Shown here: positions 26,237 to 34,952 of the stretch, piece after piece
How the letters are laid out: every line of letters starts with the position of its first letter
How positions within the stretch are numbered: the first letter of the stretch is position 1
Assembly: GCF_000244875.1 (NCBI RefSeq)
Contig: NC_016791.1
Coordinates: forward strand, 310,001-374,000
Source of the DNA: Clostridium sp. BNL1100
Lineage (GTDB): Bacteria; Bacillota; Clostridia; Acetivibrionales; DSM-1351
DNA length: 64,000 nucleotides
Reading direction: 5' to 3'
The notes under the pieces: model-generated
Seen by the model: only the letters and a program-made list of their open reading frames with translations
The model's database searches: none
What the model was told of the DNA's origin: nothing
Program-made: the position numbers and the translations under genes

Positions 26237-27265
26237 ATGAAAAAAGTTATCAGCTATATATTATTGATGGCTATTATTGTTGTACTGGTACCTTTTGCGG
26301 TTATCCAGCTGAACGGTAAAGAAGAAGGCCCGGTACAGGTTCCGGACAAAATAAAGTCAGATACCAGTACTGAAAAACCAGAAACTGCAATCACCATAAA
26401 TGTTTACATGCATACTCAAAAAAAAACCGTGAAAATGTACTTGGAGGACTATATTAAGGGAGTTTTAGCAGCTGAAATGCCTGCTGAGTTTGATATAGAG
26501 GCCTTAAAGGCCCAGGCTGTGGCTGCTAGGACGTATGCACTGGGAAGGGCGGCCAAGCTTTATGGATCAGCCGGTGTTCATGATGAAGCTGACGTATGCA
26601 CAGACCATACGCATTGTCAGGCATGGATAAGCAAGGAGCAAGCTATGAAAAACTGGGGGCTACTATCTTCCTTTAAATACTGGAATAAAATAACCAGGGC
26701 AGTAAATGAAACTCAAGGTCAGGTTATCGAATATAACAAAGTCCTTATAAATCCGTTATTCCATTCCAACAGCGGCGGCCACACAGAAAATGTTGAGGAT
26801 GTCTGGGACGGGACAAGTGAGCCCTACCTAAAGGGAGTAAAAAGTATGGGTGAGGATAAATTTAGGGAGTATGAAAGTACTGTTGAGTTGTCTGAAACCG
26901 AAATGATAAAGACATTAAAAAAGACTAATCCCAAGATTATTATAAATAGCGGGAATTTGCTTAAAAACATTAAAATAAATGGATACTCCTCAGGAAACAG
27001 AATATTAAGTATGAATATTGGCAATGTAAAAATAAAGGGAACTGATTTTCGTAAGATGTTTAATCTGAAATCTACCAACTTTAAATTGAAAAAGCTTGCC
27101 GGAGGTAAAATATCTATTACAACCTATGGTTACGGTCACGGGGTAGGCATGAGCCAGTGCGGTGCCAATTATATGGCTCAAAAAGGAAGCGGTTACAAGG
27201 AGATATTGAAGTACTACTATAAAGGGGTTGAAATAACAAAGCTGGATTTATCGAAGAAAAATTAA
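26237..27265 (+). CDS. spoIID: Stage II sporulation protein D (peptidoglycan lytic transglycosylase)
   Basis: Sporulation protein of 342 residues needed for engulfment. As part of the SpoIID-SpoIIM-SpoIIP machine it cleaves glycan chains at the septum. An N-terminal membrane anchor (VISYILLMAIIVVLVPFAVI) is followed by the SpoIID/LytB domain: AAEMPAEFDIEALKAQAVAA with the expected catalytic Glu, the CTDHTHCQAW segment matching the family's zinc-binding cysteines, FHSNSGGHTENVEDVW, and the C-terminal YGYGHGVGMSQCGANYMAQK. Start ATG 26237, after GGGTGG; the GTG at 26228 overlaps that site. It is followed by spoIIQ. Confidence 0.95.
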   Translation: MKKVISYILLMAIIVVLVPFAVIQLNGKEEGPVQVPDKIKSDTSTEKPETAITINVYMHTQKKTVKMYLEDYIKGVLAAEMPAEFDIEALKAQAVAARTYALGRAAKLYGSAGVHDEADVCTDHTHCQAWISKEQAMKNWGLLSSFKYWNKITRAVNETQGQVIEYNKVLINPLFHSNSGGHTENVEDVWDGTSEPYLKGVKSMGEDKFREYESTVELSETEMIKTLKKTNPKIIINSGNLLKNIKINGYSSGNRILSMNIGNVKIKGTDFRKMFNLKSTNFKLKKLAGGKISITTYGYGHGVGMSQCGANYMAQKGSGYKEILKYYYKGVEITKLDLSKKN

Positions 27266-27334
27266 TTCAATTCACGTCCATGTATATTGTTGCCAATATA
27301 GGAAACAATACTTAATGGAGGTGGAATATAAAAT

Positions 27335-28159
27335 ATGAAGAAACTTATTCCAGACGAAAATAATTGGAAAAACAAACTGTCTAAATTTTTTAGCAGTAAG
27401 GGACTTTATGTAGTTTTGGCAGTTTGTATAATAGTTGTGGCGGCAACGGCAATATTATTAACAACTCAAAACATGAACTCTGATGTCGGCATGGACACTG
27501 GTAAAATAATTCCTGGTGAAGTTGCCAATGCTGGTCAGGACGAAGCATCAAAAGCAGTATCCGGCAAATTGGACAAGACTGGAGCAGCAAATCAGGCTGC
27601 GGGTGCAAACAATGCACAGTCGGCTGCAAATGAGACTGCAAAGTCGACACCAACACCACCAAAATCAGGTACCGGTAAAAGTAAAAGTGCCTCTACAAGT
27701 GTAAATGCTATTGTTAAGTTCAGCTGCAAGCCGGTAGATGGCCCTGTTATGAAAGACTTTACCCGTGATATCAATACTTTCTCAGAATCAAAAACACTGG
27801 GAGACATAAGAGCACATGACGGTATTGATTTCAAGGTAGAGAAGCTCACAAAAGTGAGAGCTGTTGCATCCGGCACAATATCAAAGGTAGAGGATAATCC
27901 CAATGGTATAACTGTTGAGATAACCCATTCAAATAACTTGAAAACCAGATATGCAGGATTGTCCAAGCAGAATTTGGAGGACATAAGCTGTGGATTAAAG
28001 GTCAAAGCCAATGATATAATCGGTCTTGTAGGTGACCCTATCCAGATAGAGTGTGAAGATGGACCGCACCTTCATTTTCAGGTTTTGAAAAACGGTAAAT
28101 CAGTTGACCCGTCACCTTATTTAAGCGTACCGTCAACTGCTAAGGGACAGGGAAAATAA
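27335..28159 (+). CDS. spoIIQ: Stage II sporulation protein Q, M23/LytM-type
   Basis: Forespore membrane protein of 274 residues that binds SpoIIIAH across the intermembrane space in engulfment. One N-terminal membrane helix (LYVVLAVCIIVVAATAILLT) is followed by an Ala/Ser/Thr-rich linker (~50-125) and an M23 domain (~130-265). The metal-binding motifs look intact: HDGID (H-x3-D, about residue 160) and HLHF (about 245). Bacillus subtilis SpoIIQ has lost part of this site, whereas clostridial forms keep it, so endopeptidase activity is plausible. GGAGGTGG at 27318-27325 precedes the ATG. Its position after spoIID supports the name. Confidence 0.9.
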   Translation: MKKLIPDENNWKNKLSKFFSSKGLYVVLAVCIIVVAATAILLTTQNMNSDVGMDTGKIIPGEVANAGQDEASKAVSGKLDKTGAANQAAGANNAQSAANETAKSTPTPPKSGTGKSKSASTSVNAIVKFSCKPVDGPVMKDFTRDINTFSESKTLGDIRAHDGIDFKVEKLTKVRAVASGTISKVEDNPNGITVEITHSNNLKTRYAGLSKQNLEDISCGLKVKANDIIGLVGDPIQIECEDGPHLHFQVLKNGKSVDPSPYLSVPSTAKGQGK

Positions 28160-28189
28160 GAAAATAATACACTCAAATACATTACAGAG

Positions 28190-28234
28190 GAAGTACCGCA
28201 CATCTAGGAATAGTAGATTGTGGTACTTTTCTTT
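28190..28234 (+). terminator. Probable terminator after spoIIQ
   Basis: Imperfect hairpin AAGTACCGCACATCTA / TAGATTGTGGTACTT with one bulge, followed by TTCTTT. Less perfect than the others in the window. Confidence 0.7.
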
Positions 28235-28347
28235 ATGTACAGCTCATAGATATGGCTTTCCCCGGGCATTATTGTATTATTGGTACTTAAATAGTAAAAT
28301 ATTTAATATAATTTAATTAACTAATTAGAATATTTGGGGGTAACCAG

Positions 28348-29478
28348 ATGTCAAAGAAACGAGTAGCTATTATTTTTGGCGGGCAGTCATCCGAGCATGA
28401 AGTGTCAAGAGTATCAGCCCAGTCAGTAATAGAAAATATAGACAAGCAAAAATACGATGTTGAAATCATAGGAATTACAAAGAAGGGACAGTGGCTTAAA
28501 TATGACGGGCCGGTTGAAAAAATTGGAAACGGTGACTGGGAAACCATTGCACAGAAAAAGCTTCTGGAAAGTAAACCTTCAGAAAATGAGACCGAATTTG
28601 AAATAATTACAGTAAATTCAGCAAGGCAGGTTATATCCGGTAACACAAAAACTCCCATTGATGTTGTATTCCCTGTACTACATGGTTGTAACGGTGAAGA
28701 TGGCACTATTCAGGGACTTTTTGAGCTTGCGGGAATTCCTTACGTAGGATGTGGTGTGCTAGGTGCTGCTGTTGGAATGGATAAGGCGTATACAAAGATA
28801 ATATTTGAAAAGGAAGGTCTTCCTCAAGGCGACTATCTTGTATTTAACAGAAAGCAGGTATATAACCAGATGGATGATGTTGTAGCTCAGGTAGAGGGCA
28901 GACTTACATATCCGTGTTTTGTAAAACCATCCAATGCCGGTTCATCTGTTGGTGTGAACAAAGCTTCTGACAGAGAGAGCCTTGAAAAGGCTCTGATTAT
29001 TGCAGCTAAAAATGACAGGAGAATTCTTGTTGAAGAATTTATCGACGGCAGGGAAATCGAGTGTGCAGTTCTGGGAAATGACGATCCAGTTGCATCCACT
29101 GTAGGAGAAGTAGTACCTTGTAATGAATTCTATGATTATGAGGCAAAATATCAGGTAGGAGACAGCTCAAAAGTTGTGATTCCTGCGGAAAATCTATCTG
29201 AGGAAACTGTAGGAAAAATCAGAGAGTATGCTGTTAGAGCGTTCAAGTGCCTTGATTGTGCCGGGTTATCCAGAGTAGACTTCTTCGTTCATAAGGATAC
29301 AGGAGAAATTTACATAAATGAAATTAATACTCTACCGGGATTTACCCAGATAAGCATGTACCCCAAGCTTTGGGCTGCTAGCGGTATCCCTTATTCAGAG
29401 CTCATTGATAAACTGATTGAGCTGGCATTTGAGAGATATGAGGACACCAGAAGAGAGTATACAAATACACTGGATTAA
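28348..29478 (+). CDS. ddl: D-alanine--D-alanine ligase
   Basis: ATP-grasp ligase of 376 residues that makes the D-Ala-D-Ala dipeptide for peptidoglycan precursors. Motifs: IIFGGQSSEHEVS at the N-terminus, LHGCNGEDGTIQGLFELAGI, KPSNAGSSVGV, EEFIDGREIE, and the metal site DFFVHKDTGEIYINEINTLP. The omega loop reads FYDYEAKY; its tyrosine is the feature of true D-Ala-D-Ala ligases rather than VanA-type D-lactate ligases. Start ATG 28348, after TTGGGGGTAACC. It stands apart from murF, its partner in some species. Confidence 0.95.
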   Translation: MSKKRVAIIFGGQSSEHEVSRVSAQSVIENIDKQKYDVEIIGITKKGQWLKYDGPVEKIGNGDWETIAQKKLLESKPSENETEFEIITVNSARQVISGNTKTPIDVVFPVLHGCNGEDGTIQGLFELAGIPYVGCGVLGAAVGMDKAYTKIIFEKEGLPQGDYLVFNRKQVYNQMDDVVAQVEGRLTYPCFVKPSNAGSSVGVNKASDRESLEKALIIAAKNDRRILVEEFIDGREIECAVLGNDDPVASTVGEVVPCNEFYDYEAKYQVGDSSKVVIPAENLSEETVGKIREYAVRAFKCLDCAGLSRVDFFVHKDTGEIYINEINTLPGFTQISMYPKLWAASGIPYSELIDKLIELAFERYEDTRREYTNTLD

Positions 29479-29549
29479 AAAAATGTTGAAAAATTTACCG
29501 CAAATGTATATTATATTGAAAGTACAAAAGGTTTCGAGGAGGAGACTTA

Positions 29550-30017
29550 ATGAGTAAAGATGTGATAATAAATGTAAAGGGTGTTCAGACTGGCGACGAC
29601 AATGACCCCAATACCCTCGAACTTATCACAGAAGGGAAGTACTATCAGAAGGGCGGTAATTATTACATTACCTACAAAGAGAGTGAAGTAACCGGTATGG
29701 AAGGGACTACCACCACATTGAAGGTGGGAGAGGGTGTTGTTACCCTGATGAGGTTTGGAAAGGTTAATTCACAGTTTGTTTTTCAAAAAGGTCAGAAGCA
29801 TGTTTCAAGCTATAATACTGAGTACGGAAGCTTTACAATAGGAGTTTACGCAAATAATGTAGATATAAATATAAATGAAACAGGCGGAGAAATCAGAATA
29901 GGTTATCAGATTGAAATAGACAACCAAGGTTCAGGAAGAAATGATTTTTATATGTTAATCAGGGAGGCAGGAACTGCAAATGAAAAATATAAACTCGGAA
30001 ATACGCCAGCAAATTAA
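29550..30017 (+). CDS. ywiB: DUF1934 (YwiB-like) beta-barrel protein
   Basis: Small cytoplasmic protein of 155 residues, all beta strands, matching the DUF1934/YwiB family of calycin-like barrels. Readable features: an N-terminal VIINVKGVQTGDDNDPNTLE, YYITYKESEVTGMEGTTTTL, and a C-terminal strand pair. The family gene typically precedes argS, as here, where its end overlaps the argS start by 38 bases. GAGGAGG at 29536-29542 precedes the ATG. Function unknown; translational coupling to argS is likely. Confidence 0.85.
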   Translation: MSKDVIINVKGVQTGDDNDPNTLELITEGKYYQKGGNYYITYKESEVTGMEGTTTTLKVGEGVVTLMRFGKVNSQFVFQKGQKHVSSYNTEYGSFTIGVYANNVDININETGGEIRIGYQIEIDNQGSGRNDFYMLIREAGTANEKYKLGNTPAN

Positions 30018-31674
30018 GGATGCTGTCATCAATTCAATAAACAAGTCTGTTGAAACGGGCGAGCTTCCTTCATTGGAAATAACTGACATTACCATTGAAA
30101 TACCAAGAGAAAAAGGACATGGCGATTTTTCTACAAATGTGGCAATGCAAATTACCAAAACTGCTAAAAAGGCACCAAGGCAAATAGCTGATACTATAAT
30201 AAAGAATATAAGCACGGATGGAACATATATTAAGAAGGTTGACTGTGCAGGCCCCGGTTTTATCAACTTTACACTGGATAACAGATACCTTTATGAAACA
30301 ATCAGTATAATAGAGCAGGAAAAGGAAAACTATGGCCGTATTAATATCGGAAACGGTAAAAAGGTTATGGTTGAGTTTGTAAGTGCAAACCCAACAGGGC
30401 CGCTCCACATGGGAAATGCCAGGGGAGGAGCACTTGGAGACTGCATAGCAAGCGTTCTGGACGCTGCGGGCTATAATGTTACAAGAGAATTTTTAATAAA
30501 TGATGCCGGAAATCAGATAGAGAAATTCGGTACCTCACTTGAAGCCAGATATATTCAGCTAATAAAGGGTGAGGATGCCATAGAGTTCCCGGAAGACGGG
30601 TATCATGGCGAAGATATTACTGAACATATGAAGGATTTTATCGCAATACATGGCGATAAATATATTAATACCGATTCCGAAGAGAGGAAGAAGGTATTCG
30701 TGGACTTTGCACTCCCAAGAAATATAGCAAGGATAAAGGAAGGTCTGGAAAGCTACGGAATCCATTTTGATGTGTGGTTTTCAGAACAGACTCTTCACAA
30801 AAGCGGCGAGGTAGCGGAAACAATACAGCTTCTCAAGGACAGGGATTGTACCGTTGAAAAAGAGGGAGCTCTTTGGCTCAAAGGCTCAGTTATTGGCAGT
30901 GAAAAGGACGAGGTTCTTGTAAGGAATAACGGTATTCCTACTTATTTTGCTGCAGATATTGCATATCACAGAAATAAGTTTGAAAAGAGAGGTTTTGAGT
31001 GGGTAATAAATCTCTGGGGTGCTGACCACCATGGTCACGTAGCCAGGATGAAGGCGGCTATGGCTGCACTTGGAATTGACCCGGACAGACTTGATGTAGT
31101 ATTGTTCCAGTTGGTAAGACTGTACAGAAACGGTGAGATTGCCAGAATGTCCAAAAGAACGGGCAAGTCAATATCCCTTATGGACTTGGTTGAAGAGGTA
31201 GGAAGAGACGGAGTAAGATTCTTCTTTAACACAAAAGCTTCAGGCAGCCATTTGGATTTCGACCTTGATCTGGCTGTCAAGGAGTCCAACGAAAACCCTG
31301 TTTTCTATGTGCAGTATGCACATGCCAGAATATGCAGTATGTTCAAGCTCCTTGAAAGCGAAGGCATCAAGATTCCTGCTGTAAGTGAAATAAAAGCTGA
31401 ACTACTTGACAAACCCGAGGAACTTGAACTTATCAGAAAGCTTTCAGAATATCCTGACGAAGTAAGGATATCGGCTGAAACTCTTGAACCAAGCAGACTT
31501 ACAAGATACGTTCACGAGGTTGCTTCAACCTTCCATAGCTTCTACAATGCATGCAGAGTAAGGGGAGAGGAAGAAGAGCTTATGAAAGCAAGGCTTGTAC
31601 TTGTTAACTGTACAAGAACCGTAATAAAAAATGTTCTTGATTTGCTAAGTATAGATGCTCCTGAGAGAATGTGA
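29980..31674 (+). CDS. argS: Arginine--tRNA ligase
   Basis: Class I aminoacyl-tRNA synthetase of 564 residues that charges tRNA-Arg. It has an N-terminal tRNA-binding additional domain, the HIGH-equivalent PTGPLHMGNARG (about residue 138), the KMSK-equivalent ARMSKRTGKS (about 388) and an anticodon-binding C-terminal helical domain ending LLSIDAPERM. The start at 29980 lies inside the ywiB gene, with GGGAGG at 29962-29967. A strong terminator follows, shared with the convergent gene downstream. Confidence 0.97.
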   Translation: MKNINSEIRQQIKDAVINSINKSVETGELPSLEITDITIEIPREKGHGDFSTNVAMQITKTAKKAPRQIADTIIKNISTDGTYIKKVDCAGPGFINFTLDNRYLYETISIIEQEKENYGRINIGNGKKVMVEFVSANPTGPLHMGNARGGALGDCIASVLDAAGYNVTREFLINDAGNQIEKFGTSLEARYIQLIKGEDAIEFPEDGYHGEDITEHMKDFIAIHGDKYINTDSEERKKVFVDFALPRNIARIKEGLESYGIHFDVWFSEQTLHKSGEVAETIQLLKDRDCTVEKEGALWLKGSVIGSEKDEVLVRNNGIPTYFAADIAYHRNKFEKRGFEWVINLWGADHHGHVARMKAAMAALGIDPDRLDVVLFQLVRLYRNGEIARMSKRTGKSISLMDLVEEVGRDGVRFFFNTKASGSHLDFDLDLAVKESNENPVFYVQYAHARICSMFKLLESEGIKIPAVSEIKAELLDKPEELELIRKLSEYPDEVRISAETLEPSRLTRYVHEVASTFHSFYNACRVRGEEEELMKARLVLVNCTRTVIKNVLDLLSIDAPERM

Positions 31675-31686
31675 CAATGATATAAG

Positions 31687-31726
31687 AAAGCCGGCTCTTC
31701 ATGTTGAAGAGAGCCGGCTTTTTTGA
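31687..31726 (+). terminator. Rho-independent terminator after argS
   Basis: Stem AAAGCCGGCTCT / AGAGCCGGCTTT with a short loop, followed by TTTT. It lies between convergent genes, but the minus-strand side has only a weak T tract (CTTTCTTATA), so bidirectional action is uncertain. Confidence 0.9.
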
Positions 31727-31738
31727 TATTACTATGAC

Positions 31739-32665
31739 TTACGGTAAATATGTATAAATTTTGTTGTCTGTAGGACTTAATGTAACACCTTTTATTTTGA
31801 ATAAATCACTCAAAGTGACAAAGGTATAACCCTCGCTCTGAAGCTTAGGAATTATAATATCAAGGGCTTCAGGGGTTGGGTGAGGTAAAGGCTGAACATC
31901 ATGCATAAGGAATATTGCTCCGTCTCTTGCACCTGCAAGTATGGCATCAGCTCTTTGCTGAGCTGTAGTTGACTGAGTCCAGTCATTGCAAGTTACGCCC
32001 TGAACAAATGTCAAATCGATTGCATCAAACATGGAACCACCTGTTGCCAGATTTGGCGCACGGAAGAATTTAGGAGTGGTTCCTGAGTATTTTATTATTG
32101 CAGCAGTTGTATCGTCCACAGACTTCTTAATAGCAGAGTAAGACATTCCGCTCATACTGTCATATGCCCATGAGTGGTTTCCGATTTCAGAACCGGAGCT
32201 TATGATTCTCTTAACTACAGAAGCTGTAGAATCGTTAATCTTTTGTCCTATCATCATAAATGTAGCAGGGACATGATATTTGTCCAGTTTATCCAATACT
32301 TTTGGAGTAAGTGTTACGTCAGGCCCATCATCAAATGTCAGAGCAACAACCTTTCCAGTTATAGGTGGAGTACCTACAGGTAAAGTAATAGCACCTAACA
32401 GGAACTTTTTAAGATTAGCAAAATCGATGGCATCCACAGTCTTGTCAAAGTTAGTGTCAGCAGCTGTGAGGTTAGCGATTGTACCTTTACCCAAAAGGTA
32501 CGCTTTTACAGTTGCATAATCAATTGAATCAACGACTCCGTCGTTATTGACATCACCGTATTTTACGGTATCTGCAGCTTTACTAACAGGGTTCATTACA
32601 AGTATAGAAGCTGCAACCAGGGACACAGCAAGAAGTCCCTTAAAAACCTTTCTTAAATTAAACAT
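31739..32665 (-). CDS. Dockerin-bearing polysaccharide deacetylase (CE4), cellulosomal
   Basis: Secreted protein of 308 residues. The signal peptide ends SKAAD at about residue 31. Residues ~35-92 form a type I dockerin with two Ca2+-binding repeats (GDVNNDGVVDSIDYATVKAY; ADTNFDKTVDAIDFANLKKF), so it should dock on a cellulosomal scaffoldin cohesin. Residues ~105-300 are a CE4 NodB-type deacetylase, probably acting on acetylxylan (inference). Motifs: TFDDGPD (110-116, catalytic base and metal Asp), HSWAY (164-168), FFRAPN, CNDW and IFLMHDV. The second metal His of the usual H-(S/T)-x-x-H is Tyr168. AAGGAGG precedes the start. It has no adjacent cellulosome genes. Confidence 0.92.
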   Translation of the reverse strand: MFNLRKVFKGLLAVSLVAASILVMNPVSKAADTVKYGDVNNDGVVDSIDYATVKAYLLGKGTIANLTAADTNFDKTVDAIDFANLKKFLLGAITLPVGTPPITGKVVALTFDDGPDVTLTPKVLDKLDKYHVPATFMMIGQKINDSTASVVKRIISSGSEIGNHSWAYDSMSGMSYSAIKKSVDDTTAAIIKYSGTTPKFFRAPNLATGGSMFDAIDLTFVQGVTCNDWTQSTTAQQRADAILAGARDGAIFLMHDVQPLPHPTPEALDIIIPKLQSEGYTFVTLSDLFKIKGVTLSPTDNKIYTYLP

Positions 32666-32916
32666 ACTTTTTGCCTCCTTTTAAATTAAAAAATCGTTTT
32701 GAAATAAAAAAAGAACCTTTTTATCAATCCTCCTTTATAGTAATATGTTAAACAGTAGTTTTTAGACAGAGTAGGGGTTGGTATTAGTCTGGAATTATAA
32801 TAATTATAATATTGATAATATGGTGATTATACTGCTTGTACATTATTATATAATAGGTATATAGAAATTTCTAGGCAAATAACTATTATTTGTAAAAGAT
32901 ATTTATAAAAGAAGCT
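32666..32916. other. Intergenic region between two minus-strand genes
   Basis: AT-rich sequence that must hold the promoter of the dockerin deacetylase. Several TATAAT-like boxes exist on the minus strand, but none has a -35 I would defend. A second AAAGGAGG-like sequence lies upstream (minus strand, near 32732-32741) without a well-placed start codon. No gene seen. Confidence 0.5.
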
Positions 32917-32960
32917 ATAAAAAAATACTCCTCAGGCTTTATGGGCACTAGAGGAGTATT
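32917..32960 (-). terminator. Rho-independent terminator of the chemotaxis receptor gene
   Basis: On the minus strand, stem AATACTCCTC / GAGGAGTATT with a 17-base loop, followed by a run of Ts. It lies 22 bases after the stop of the receptor gene. Confidence 0.9.
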
Positions 32961-32981
32961 GAAATTTATAGTGTGTTTTAA

Positions 32982-34676
32982 TTAAATTTTAAACCCTGCA
33001 ATATATTTCCTGAGACTTTCAGATGACTTCTTTGAGGCTTCTGAAAGATTGACTACTTCAGAACCCTTGACTAACATATCAGAAGTTCTTGAAGCAATAT
33101 TCGTTGTTCCTGCTGCACTTTCGTTAGCAGAAAGAGTTACTTCATTAATGGCTTTTAGCATATTCCCGATTGAAACCATAAGTTCCTGCGAGGTGGAAGT
33201 AAATTCCATAACCAGATTGTCAATACGTCCGGCATCGTCACTGTACTGCTCGCTTGCGGCAGTCTGGTTTGTATAGTCTGGAATAACGGTGTTTTCTATA
33301 AATGCCAAAATGTTTTTGGAGCTGGTTACCAGATCTTCAACTGATTTAAATACTTCCTTGGTTACACCCTGTATTTCACTGACTGCTATTTTTGAATCTT
33401 CAGCAAGCTTTCTTATTTCATCAGCAACTACAGCAAAACCTCTACCGGCCTCACCTGCACGGGAGGCTTCTATAGCAGCATTCAATGAGAGTAAGTTGGT
33501 TTGAGTGGTTATCTGCATAATGGACTCTGAAAGTACTCTGATTTTTTCTATGGACTGTGCATGTTCAATAGCTGTTGTCAGCTCATTATTTGCTGATTCA
33601 TATACACTATATGCATGGTCTTTTGACTTTTTAGCGGAAACCATGAGTGACTCGGCACGTTTACTTATATCTTGAGCTGCGAAGGAAGTTTCTTGAGCCT
33701 TAGTTGCAATATTTTCCACGGCCAATTCTATATCTGCCGATGTCGCACTCATTTCCTCCATAGCGGCGGCAGTTTCTTCCATACCCGCCGACAGTTCTTC
33801 CGTGGTTGCTGAAATTTCTTCTATAGATGAATTCAAATCAGTTATACTGACGACGGACATTTTAACAGAATTGTCTATGTTACCGGATTCACTTATAATA
33901 GTTTTAATAATTCCTGTTACAGAATTATGCAATGTGTTTGCCGATCTTGCCATATGTCCTATTTCGCTTGAATTTTTGAGTATCTTTTCGGGTAATGACA
34001 CACTGAAATCACCCTCAGAAAACTTATTAAGGCAATCATTGATTTTTTTGATAGCTCCGGACATACTGCTTCCAATAAGGTAGGAAAAAGCAGCCCCGAA
34101 AAGTAGAATAATTAATACAATGGCAGTTATTTTAATAAGAATATCGCTAATTTGTTTATCCACTACAGATTTATCTATACCTGTGAACCACATACCAATG
34201 ACCTTACCGCTGCTGTCCTTTAAGGGAGTATAGTATGTAAATGCATTTTTTCCTGCAACCAAGGCAACACCATTATATTCATTGCCTTTTGCCAGAACTT
34301 TCTCTGTAACCTCCTGTGATGCTTTAGTACCGATCGCTCTTTCTCCATTCTCCTGTAATACGTTTGTAGCTACTCTTGTGTCATTTCTGAATATTGTTGC
34401 CAGATTTCCTGTACTTTTTTTAATGTGATCCACAAACTGCGTATCGTCATTAATAACATGATCTCCTTTTAACAGCGAATCTCCGGCGATTTTCCAATCT
34501 CCGGGGTATTTCTCATCAAGAAATGACAGAGCTAAATTTGCACTGGATTTTATATTATACTCATATTGGTCTTTAACCAATTTAGAAACCATAAAATTCA
34601 TAAGCAGAAATATAGCCAGAGCAAATAACAGAAGTACTGAAGAAAAAGATAAAACGAGTTTAGTTTTAATTTTCAT
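32982..34676 (-). CDS. Methyl-accepting chemotaxis protein
   Basis: Transmembrane chemoreceptor of 564 residues. TM1 ([20 protein letters not shown]) is followed by an extracellular single-Cache-like sensor (~30-180, with [20 protein letters not shown] near its end), TM2 (~185-207), a HAMP domain (~207-262) and a long cytoplasmic signalling coiled coil. The hairpin tip [20 protein letters not shown], which contacts CheA and CheW, is canonical. It relays ligand binding to CheA. The ligand is unknown. AAAGGAGA precedes the ATG, and a SigD-type promoter lies upstream, as is usual for receptor genes. Confidence 0.94.
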   Translation of the reverse strand: MKIKTKLVLSFSSVLLLFALAIFLLMNFMVSKLVKDQYEYNIKSSANLALSFLDEKYPGDWKIAGDSLLKGDHVINDDTQFVDHIKKSTGNLATIFRNDTRVATNVLQENGERAIGTKASQEVTEKVLAKGNEYNGVALVAGKNAFTYYTPLKDSSGKVIGMWFTGIDKSVVDKQISDILIKITAIVLIILLFGAAFSYLIGSSMSGAIKKINDCLNKFSEGDFSVSLPEKILKNSSEIGHMARSANTLHNSVTGIIKTIISESGNIDNSVKMSVVSITDLNSSIEEISATTEELSAGMEETAAAMEEMSATSADIELAVENIATKAQETSFAAQDISKRAESLMVSAKKSKDHAYSVYESANNELTTAIEHAQSIEKIRVLSESIMQITTQTNLLSLNAAIEASRAGEAGRGFAVVADEIRKLAEDSKIAVSEIQGVTKEVFKSVEDLVTSSKNILAFIENTVIPDYTNQTAASEQYSDDAGRIDNLVMEFTSTSQELMVSIGNMLKAINEVTLSANESAAGTTNIASRTSDMLVKGSEVVNLSEASKKSSESLRKYIAGFKI

Positions 34677-34766
34677 TATACCGTCTCCTTTGTTAATTTG
34701 GTATGAAATATATTGTATGTAACATTTAAAGCTACTAAGACATAATATATGCTAAATTTTACCACA

Positions 34767-34792
34767 AAATCGGCACACCAAACATAGTTTTA
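34767..34792 (-). promoter_or_regulatory. Candidate SigD/FliA promoter of the chemotaxis receptor
   Basis: On the minus strand: TAAA (34792-34789), a 14-base spacer, then GCCGATTT (34774-34767). Matches the sigma-28 consensus except one base at the end of the -10. Chemoreceptor genes are classical targets of this sigma factor. It lies 90 bases upstream of the start codon. Confidence 0.6.
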
Positions 34793-34878
34793 CATATTTA
34801 TATCGGTACCATAAAAATAGTACTATAGTGCTATTTTTTTTAATATTCTGCCAGATTATAGTTGTAATAAAACTTTAA

Positions 34879-34905
34879 TAAAAAAATATGGTAAAAACCC
34901 GATAT
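34879..34905 (+). promoter_or_regulatory. Candidate SigD/FliA promoter of the SLH-protease operon
   Basis: TAAA at 34879-34882, a 15-base spacer, then CCCGATAT at 34898-34905 (one mismatch to GCCGATAT). It lies 47 bases before the ATG at 34953 and about 90 bases from the divergent receptor promoter. An overlapping TATAAT at 34903-34908 lacks a -35. Confidence 0.55.
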
Positions 34906-34952
34906 AATTAATATGAATAATATAACTTACTTGGAAAACAGGAGTCAGAAAA

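Noticed and set aside
28272-28312. SigA promoter before ddl (TTGTAT or TTGGTA with TATAAT)
   Set aside because: Spacers would be 29 or 21 bases, outside the working range.
32716-32742. Leader peptide upstream of the dockerin deacetylase (second AAAGGAGG on minus)
   Set aside because: The only start codon (TTG) is one base from the site, too close for initiation.
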